A stretch of DNA of 64,000 bases, taken from NCBI GenBank assembly GCA_036674765.1, contig JARVKI010000047.1, positions 124,001 through 188,000 on the forward strand, read 5' to 3'. Source of the DNA: Seiridium cupressi. Taxonomy: Eukaryota > Ascomycota > Sordariomycetes > Amphisphaeriales > Sporocadaceae. Below are positions 57,308 to 64,000 of this stretch, in pieces. Position numbers and translations under genes: made by a program. Position 1 is the stretch's first letter; every line of letters starts with the position of its first letter. The notes beneath the pieces were generated by a model. The model saw only the letters and a program-made list of their open reading frames with translations. It was not told the origin of the DNA and did no database searches.

Positions 57308-60300
57308 GTTGAGATTATGTAGATGTATAGACAGTAGTGAGTGTGTCTTGCAGGAAACGATTGATGGTGTGAAGAAAACGAATAGTAAATTGGAAACAGG
57401 TTAAGCGAATGACCCTGACTTCCTAAGAAAAAGAGTTATTGGTAATACCCAGATAGAACGAAAGTGTTGAGGGAGAAAGACCGGAGAGGGTATTCAGAGG
57501 GGAGGCTCAGATGCAGCCTATATACCTGCATTTCGTGATGGGGGTGGTATGGACTTGGACCAGCATGATCAGGCCGGAGACCTCCATCAGTCTGCACTGA
57601 CAGAACAGCACTAGCTAGTCAGTCCAGGATTAGCTACTTCTCCTGATACCCATGCATGTAGTCGGCTGCGGTCGCTCTCTCGTCCCAAGTCGAGTGGAGT
57701 TCGACAGACTTTTGGAGCCGGCGTTACGGCGACTTGCCAGTCACAGGCCGTTGACAGGGTATAGGCTACCGCATAGGGAAAGACGCAGACTCCACGAGGC
57801 GTTCAAGGGGTAACAGCCCAGGTCCCGCTATATTGAGCCGGTCGAGAGCGCGCGGCTGTCCGGGGTCATAATAGCGGTTCCACACCCAATGGCTACCAAA
57901 AACGGATTCTTCATGGCCAGTCGATGGCCCGATGGAAAGACCACTGCGAACGAAATGCCTTGACCGTTGTGCCTTGGACGATGTCCCGCGGGCGCATGTG
58001 ATTTCCACCTGGAATCCGTTTACTCAGCTGACGGCGTTGAATCTGTTGACAAGATTTTTTGCATTCGCTGTTATTGGGTTGGCAAGCGACACGAGGAGGA
58101 TTGCCGATCGGAGAAATTCGAAGGATGCCATCAAGGACGCCAGCAGGCAGTTCAACGGACGAATAAACAATTGCCGGGTCCTTGCCCCCATCCAACGCTG
58201 GAGGTCGTTAACGAAGAGCAGTCCCCCTGACCGGACCTCCCTGGCCGACCCTCCCGCAGCGTTGTGAAACGAGCATAGCCACTCGCGGGTAGGTTCGCTT
58301 TGGACTAATGCAGGTACGCCCTGCCCTGGTTGACATGTCCTCCGTCCAGATTGGAGCACCGCTCTCATTGCACGGGGTAGAGATCAGGGGCCTTTTGCTT
58401 TTCTCTAGGACTTTTTTGAGAATGGCTTCTATGCACCTGTGCTGGCGAGAGCACTCGACGGCCCCAGGAACCATGATGACTCTGGTGGCAGAGCACCTCG
58501 CTGATTCGATCTTGGTTCAGCGGAGTTTACCAGGGTGCGCTCCTCCCGTCCGTCCACAGTGACGAGATCCTAGCTCCAGATCTCCAGCTCGGAATTTTCA
58601 AGGATGACGGGTCCCAGATAGCTGGTTTATCTCCGGAGCTCATAGTTGAGTTAATTACATCTCTGACAGCACATGGTTATAATTAACACAGGCAATATAC
58701 TAGATTCAATAGACCTGGCTTTGATATTAACGACGAAATGAACATGCGTTCGCCGGAAAAGCATTGATTGCAAGGTCGGCACCGTAGCATCCCCAACGGG
58801 GGTGTCTCGCGCGCTTAGGCCTACAGAAGGCCCCCGAGAGGGAGTCGGTCCACCGTCAACCACGCATCGGTGTTACTGTTCAGGGACAAGCCGCCGCCTC
58901 TCTAGTCTAGTAGTATGAGGAGCCGCACTGGGTCGATCCGGCCTACCGTCCGAGAAGGAAATAGCACTGCCAGCAACGAGAAAATGGTCGGCTAGATCGG
59001 TAGGCTAAAAGCGAGCTACAGCACGACATGAGGTCATTTAGCGCTTCGTGGCAATCAAGTTTCTCAAGCGCGGCGATAGAACAGCAGTCGGTTTGGCGAC
59101 GTTCTCCTATTCTTTATTTTAAGCTTGTTCGGCGACTACAATGTACATGATTGGCTGCCATTGGGTGTTCGCAGAGCCCGAGGCCCCGTTCGAGGCCCTT
59201 ACCGCGCAGCCGTTCTTTTTTAGCACCACCAGCGCCAGCGAGCGAGCAAGCGAGCGAGTTCAGACCCCGTCGCTTGGCAGTCCAACGTGTTTCAACTGTC
59301 AGCCACTCACAACCACAGGAGCTCTAGATCTGTTTCATCTTTTCTCGTCACCGTTGGCATCCAACTGTCCAAGCTCTGCAGCGATCGAGAATCGTGCCTA
59401 CTACTCAACGTCGTCTAATGCCCAAGAAGAAGCTTGATTGAAGCTCAACCATGGCGCTGGCCATGGCGCCAATGATGAGATGGCAGCACGCAGAGCCACA
59501 GGGCTGCGGTACCAGAGATGTGTGCTGGAAACAGTCGATCCACTCCCGTCCGCCGCAGCCCGAGGGTTCTTCAGTGTCCGCTCTCGATCACGTACAGCAT
59601 GACCCTCTTGGACCCTCTTGGTGGGTATAGTCTTCTTATAAGGGCCCGTTCAGATGTCCAAAGCTCAGCTCCACCACCTCGTGGCTCGTCCTTGCAGTCT
59701 ATCCATACATGCGCATATTAAATTTACGAGTGTGGACTGAATCTGACAGCCGGAACCACCCAAATCTCCATTTCCGACTCAAATCGGCGGAGACTTTACA
59801 TCATGTCTCTTTGGAGGGCCTGGGTCTGAAGCCATTCACTATTCCTCGCCATTGACGGGTTAGCAGACCGATAGACTACATGGACCCCAGACGCCTCTCA
59901 TTGACAGCCCCCAACGGCACTTCCGGATAAGTAGTCCTAATCTCATAGACATGAATCTATTGTGACGCCACTGTGAGCACTATTTCCCCTACCAACGTCA
60001 CATTGATTAGGCGAAAAGCCATATCGTCGTTGGCTTCCGATCCGTAAGTGCACCCCAGTGAAGTGGCCTAGCCGCAGAACCATTCCATTGATTTCAGTCT
60101 ACTATGTAGACTAGGCCATCACCAATCCGGTCCTTACCAGGTGTACGGTTCACCGTTCCTGATCAACTAGGCCAACAACGTGAACCCTGCATTACCGCTT
60201 TCGGCGTCCAGCCCTTCATTAACTTCCGACACTCTTCTTGGCATTTACAACTCCTACGCGAAGTTCTTCTTCATCTACATACACGCTTTGCCTCATGAGG

Positions 60301-61843
60301 TCTGATGATTACGCCCCGAGGCGCAGTACTATGCACTCCAGGTCCGACGTTGCAAGCCATGGGTCACGGCACATTGCATATGTGTGAACTCGAAGAAAAA
60401 ACCCAGTGTCAATTCCAAGAACCCCGAAATTCTACTCACCGAGAGGCACCCAGCAGCGTGACGCGATATCACCGTCACAGTCGGTCCGGACCCGATGGCA
60501 CATGGTCACTGCCCTGAAAGGCTTGGTCAGGTTCGGGATTTCCACTAAACGTTGCCAGGAATACCCAGCACGCAATGCCAACCGAACCTGTGGGCTCTCG
60601 TTGATCAACACGTTAATTATGTGGTTCTATCATGTTCGTCGCTTGACTTCCTGAACCCGCGCTCTACAGCGGTACACATGGTGGGAAAATGCCCTGCAAT
60701 GGGCAAGCAGTTGTTTTGATCGCATCGCTGCCGCGCAGACATTTCATGCAGAACAACACCATGCAGGTTCTCGTTGATCCCCTTACCCTAAGCAATCCAA
60801 GGAATAAACTATGCAAGTATTACTACAACTGCCGACCGCGCTGGTGCATCGCCACCAACTCTCCTGTCTATAATTCAAGCCATTCCGGGTTCATTCACAG
60901 CCTCTCTGCATAGTTCATGCGCTTAAGGGCATTGAAGGCTGGCTTTGCCATGGTCTCTAGCACACCCAGCCCACGTCACATTTCTCAATGCCAAGCCCTC
61001 GCTTCCTGCTTTCGGCCAAGTCTTCTCAATCCGTGACAGGAGACGGCTCTAGGTGCCTTTCTCCTTTGAGAAGACCATTCGGATCCTGGAGGAAACATGT
61101 GGTAGCATTTCAGGACGCCGTTTCCCAAAGGAGGTACGAGCAGGTCTCCTGGCTCCCCACTTAGGGACGTGATCGCAACAAGGATCTCTGTTTCAGGTGC
61201 TCGTGCGTCTGCAGGTACGGGATTTTGTCAGCCAACCACCATCCACCATGCTTCCCATCGGTTGTCGGGGTCGAAAACACCCCGACGCCGTATTCGTGCC
61301 TCGCCTCCGGTGGAAATGGTCTATTCGAATCGTAAGATCAGCTCAGTACGCGTAAAGGACTGTGCACCTTGGTCTTGGCATGGAGACCACTGTGTGCAAG
61401 TGGCCGATGTCTGACCTCGTTGGAAAGGGGCACGTTCTAGGAGCAGCGTAAGTAACGACATGTGTAGTCCCTCTCATGACAGTCTAACAGCAGCTGTAAA
61501 CTTACTGCTGTTGATTCCGACCTTCGGAGAGTACGAGATCGTCTTCTGACGGAACGACGGGATCTGAAGGAATAGGGATCAGCTTTTCGTCAGATCCTTC
61601 TACTGCCTACCGAATGATCGAAAAATTGTGTAACGCAGTAGAAGCTGCCGTCTGCTCCGAGCTGCAGCTTTTGCCTCATTGTATAAACCCTAATTTTCGG
61701 GATTGGACAACGCCTTTGTGCAACCAATAACACACACAAAGTCATACTGGCGCACTCCTCGTGTTCACTCAAGAATCCAAAGAAAGATTCGTGTTACCAA
61801 TGTAAGGTGCCCTCCTAGTTTGGACTGCATCTAAATCCATCCA
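57308..61843. other. 4.5 kb gene-free stretch
   Basis: The left end is the CFEM gene promoter. The remainder holds many short overlapping ORFs on both strands, none with an ATG, splice pattern and recognisable content together. Small local patterns are GCGAGCGAGC-like runs near 59240, a doubled CCATGGCGC at about 59450-59467 and a doubled GACCCTCTTG near 59600-59620. I saw no tRNA or 5S gene, transposase remnant or long repeat. Confidence 0.5.
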
Positions 61844-63859
61844 TTAGCTCCCTGTCTGCATCCTCTTGAAGCGCTCCTCTGCCGCTCTCGCCCTACGCTC
61901 CCGATCTAACTTCATCCTCTGCTCGGGCGTGAGTCCTCTAGCCTCCTCCTCGCGTTTCTCCTGAGCCGTCTTGGGAAGGGCGCTGCCCAGAGCTCCCTTT
62001 GCTCGATTAACTTTCGAATCAACCTTGGGGCCTTCCGTCTTGAGACGTGCCTCTTCAGCTTTCCTGCGCTCCGCCTCTTTCTTTTCGTTCTCCTTTCGCT
62101 CTCGCTCATCGCGCTTCTCTGCCTCAGCTCGCTTCATACCAGGGGCCACCTTTGCAGCCTCCCAGTCCCATTTGTCCTCGCCGAGTTCATCCCGTGCCAC
62201 CCTGAACGCATCCCTCGTCACACGGTCTCCAGCGATCTCGAAGGCCGTCTTACCCTCACGGTTGTGGATTGTCGGGTCCGAGGCTGCTTTCGTGAGCAGA
62301 CCTAATACAAGCGGTGCTGAATTCTGGCTGGCAGATAGATGTAAACAGGTTGGTGCATGATGGTTCTGCTGCGAGTCCGCAGGTTGGAATATGAAGTCTG
62401 CTGGTATGCTGTTGTTCTTCAGATATGAGAGGAGTGCGGGTAACTTCGACCTTCGAATGAACGCCTGTAATTGTGATGTATGCAATAGTGCTGTCTCCTC
62501 CGCCTCGGACAATTTAGGCGCCGCAGTCTTCGTAGGCTTGGGCGTCGTTGGTTTTGGTGGCGCCGCTTGTGCCTTTACTTCCCGAGCTGGGTCGACTTCA
62601 CGGACCTTCAATCTCGTGAGCTCTATGAACGACCGCATAAGCTCATTCTGAGTCGCTCGCTTGGTGCTGAAAGGAAAGCCCCGTATCCTAGGGTCGTTCG
62701 ATCTCAATACTTGTTCTTCGTACGGCCCAAACAAAGTTCTTCGATTCGTTGACCCTGTGGCCCGTATGAACAGTAGTTCTGATGTGTCGAGCAGGCCTTG
62801 CCAGTCCTTCAGAAGTTGGCGCACCTCGTCCACGAGAGCTTGCTCGTTGTATCTACGAATGCTCGAGCCTGCGGAGTGCGCGTTGCCCTTAGCATTATCG
62901 TTTGCAGACTGTGAACCACCCTGTTTCCTCCTAGTGGTATATCTGTGAAATGTCTTGTGTGCAAGCACGGTCGCTTCTCTGTTCAGTGGTCCTGTAGCGC
63001 CATTCTTCGTTTGCCGTGGCGCCAGAGACACGACCATGGCGGCAAAGTGGCCGCCTCCTATCATGCACAAGAAGATGTGTGGCCCCTTGTAAGCTGCTGG
63101 CGCGGCATTTCCATCAGCACCCGGTTTGGGAAACGTTATTGGGTCGAGTTGCTTCTTTTTGATGACCTCGACCAATTCCGTCTCCTTATTCGCTTCCTCG
63201 GGCTTGAATATTGCGCGGTACACCCCAAAGTAGGTATTGGCAGGCAGCACTGGTGAGCTAAACCACAATAACGGAGGCTTCCCGCTTCCTCTTTGCCTCT
63301 TCGTTGCAGGCTCGTCGTCTTCACCAGCGGCGCCACCATTGCTGCTTCGTTCCGCCAGCGTAGCCTGCTTCTTCAATAGCGCCGTAAGAGTGCTCTCTTT
63401 CCTGTCGTCTTCGTCATCTTCGGACTCGGAGTCCGAGCCAGACAAACTCTCGTCCAAGTCTCCCACAAGCTTTTCAAACTCTGCCTCGGATACTGGACTC
63501 TTCCCTCGCAACTTCTGCTTGAGATTGTAGTGGTGAAGATCCGACTTCTGGTGTCCGCGCTGATCAAGCACATTATCGAAAGAGAGGCCGCAGAGCGAGC
63601 ATGCCTGTGAACCTACGGGCAGCTGCTCAGATGATGAGGTCCGCGATGTCGAATTGTCGGAGGGTGGAAGAGTAGCTTCAGGCGCTGCTACTTCGGGCGC
63701 CGAGGCAAAAGTGAGGGTACTCAGAACTTCGGGCGGGAGATCGTATACTGCAGTCGCATCGCGTTAGTGGGGTTTATATGGCGCGATTGGAACACAAAGT
63801 GAGGTACCATAGAGAGGCCGCCGGAGGAGGTCATCGGCCTGTTTCTTTTCCTTCTCCAT
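61844..63859 (-). CDS. vms1: Vms1/ANKZF1, peptidyl-tRNA hydrolase of ribosome quality control
   Basis: Vms1 releases nascent chains from stalled 60S ribosomes by cleaving peptidyl-tRNA, and works with Cdc48/p97, including at mitochondria. Exons are 63859..63808 (17 codons plus one base) and 63747..61844; the 60-nt intron has donor GTACCT and acceptor TGCAG; the product has 651 residues. In order: RRPLYVYDLPPEVLSTL; a zinc finger (C67, C70, H83, H89); an acidic stretch; the VLRF1 release-factor-like domain (FLCMIGGGHFAAMVV, then HRYTTRRKQGGSQS). The glutamine in GGSQS, Q297 here, matches the catalytic Gln of yeast Vms1 (Q295). An ankyrin segment follows (CLHLSASQNSAPLVLGLL), then a charged coiled coil and a C-terminal Arg-rich helix (RRARAAEERFKRMQ) fitting the VIM motif for Cdc48. 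Confidence 0.95.
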
Positions 63860-64000
63860 CGCGACTTTGGGCCAGGGTCGGTCGCCTTCCGCAGTCTCTT
63901 GGGCGTAGCTTTGAAGGTTTGCGCTGGGTAGAACGCAATGAGGTCAGTGACGCTGCCTTACGGGCGCAATTTATGGAGGGGCAGTTGATCTTTATCGCCT
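63860..64000. other. Right edge, vms1 upstream sequence
   Basis: This is the 5' flank of vms1. Too short to interpret further. Confidence 0.5.

Overview
This is a 64 kb piece of nuclear DNA from a filamentous ascomycete. Genes sit on both strands, are separated by 0.5-4.5 kb, and many carry short introns (about 40-110 nt) with GTAAGT/GTATGT-type donors, CTNA-like branch points and YAG acceptors. The protein types (Tea1, Kog1, Rom2, fungal STAND-N/ankyrin proteins, Het-C, CFEM proteins) point to Pezizomycotina, and the protein style suggests Sordariomycetes, possibly Hypocreales. That placement is inferred from memory, not from a search. I worked out intron positions by hand from splice signals and reading phase.

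Layout from left to right: the 5' part of a Tea1-like kelch polarity gene (minus, cut by the left edge); a 4.3 kb gap; the TORC1 scaffold Kog1/Raptor (plus) with two small upstream ORFs; a possible decayed small secreted-protein gene near 10.5-11.2 kb (minus); a seven-exon STAND-N/ankyrin gene (minus); a 3 kb gene-poor stretch holding a degenerate tandem repeat; the vacuolar polyphosphatase Ppn2 (minus); Pet191 (minus) and a Tgl1-like lipase (plus) as a divergent pair; transaldolase (minus); Tudor-SN (minus); Cu/Zn superoxide dismutase (minus); Rom2-type RhoGEF (plus); a 38-bp inverted repeat; a Het-C family protein (minus); a Cys-rich, Ser/Thr-rich surface protein (plus); an O-fucosyltransferase-like type II membrane protein (plus); an unrecognised four-helix membrane protein (plus); a secreted glycosylasparaginase (plus); a CFEM GPI-type cell-wall protein (minus); a 4.5 kb gene-free stretch; and Vms1 (minus), complete at the right edge.

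Most genes are housekeeping and there is no operon-like grouping or secondary-metabolite cluster. Two themes recur. One is growth and wall control: Tea1 (polarity), Kog1 (TORC1), Rom2 (Rho1 and cell-wall integrity), the CFEM and Cys-rich surface proteins, and the fucosyltransferase-like protein. The other is proteins of families tied to self/non-self recognition in fungi: STAND-N/ankyrin and Het-C. I found no tRNA, rRNA, CRISPR array or intact transposon. No clear new multi-gene system is visible. The less-explained items are the 42.2 kb hairpin, the 17.1-17.5 kb tandem repeat, the diverged Het-C protein, the unrecognised 633-residue membrane protein and the broken small secreted-protein locus.
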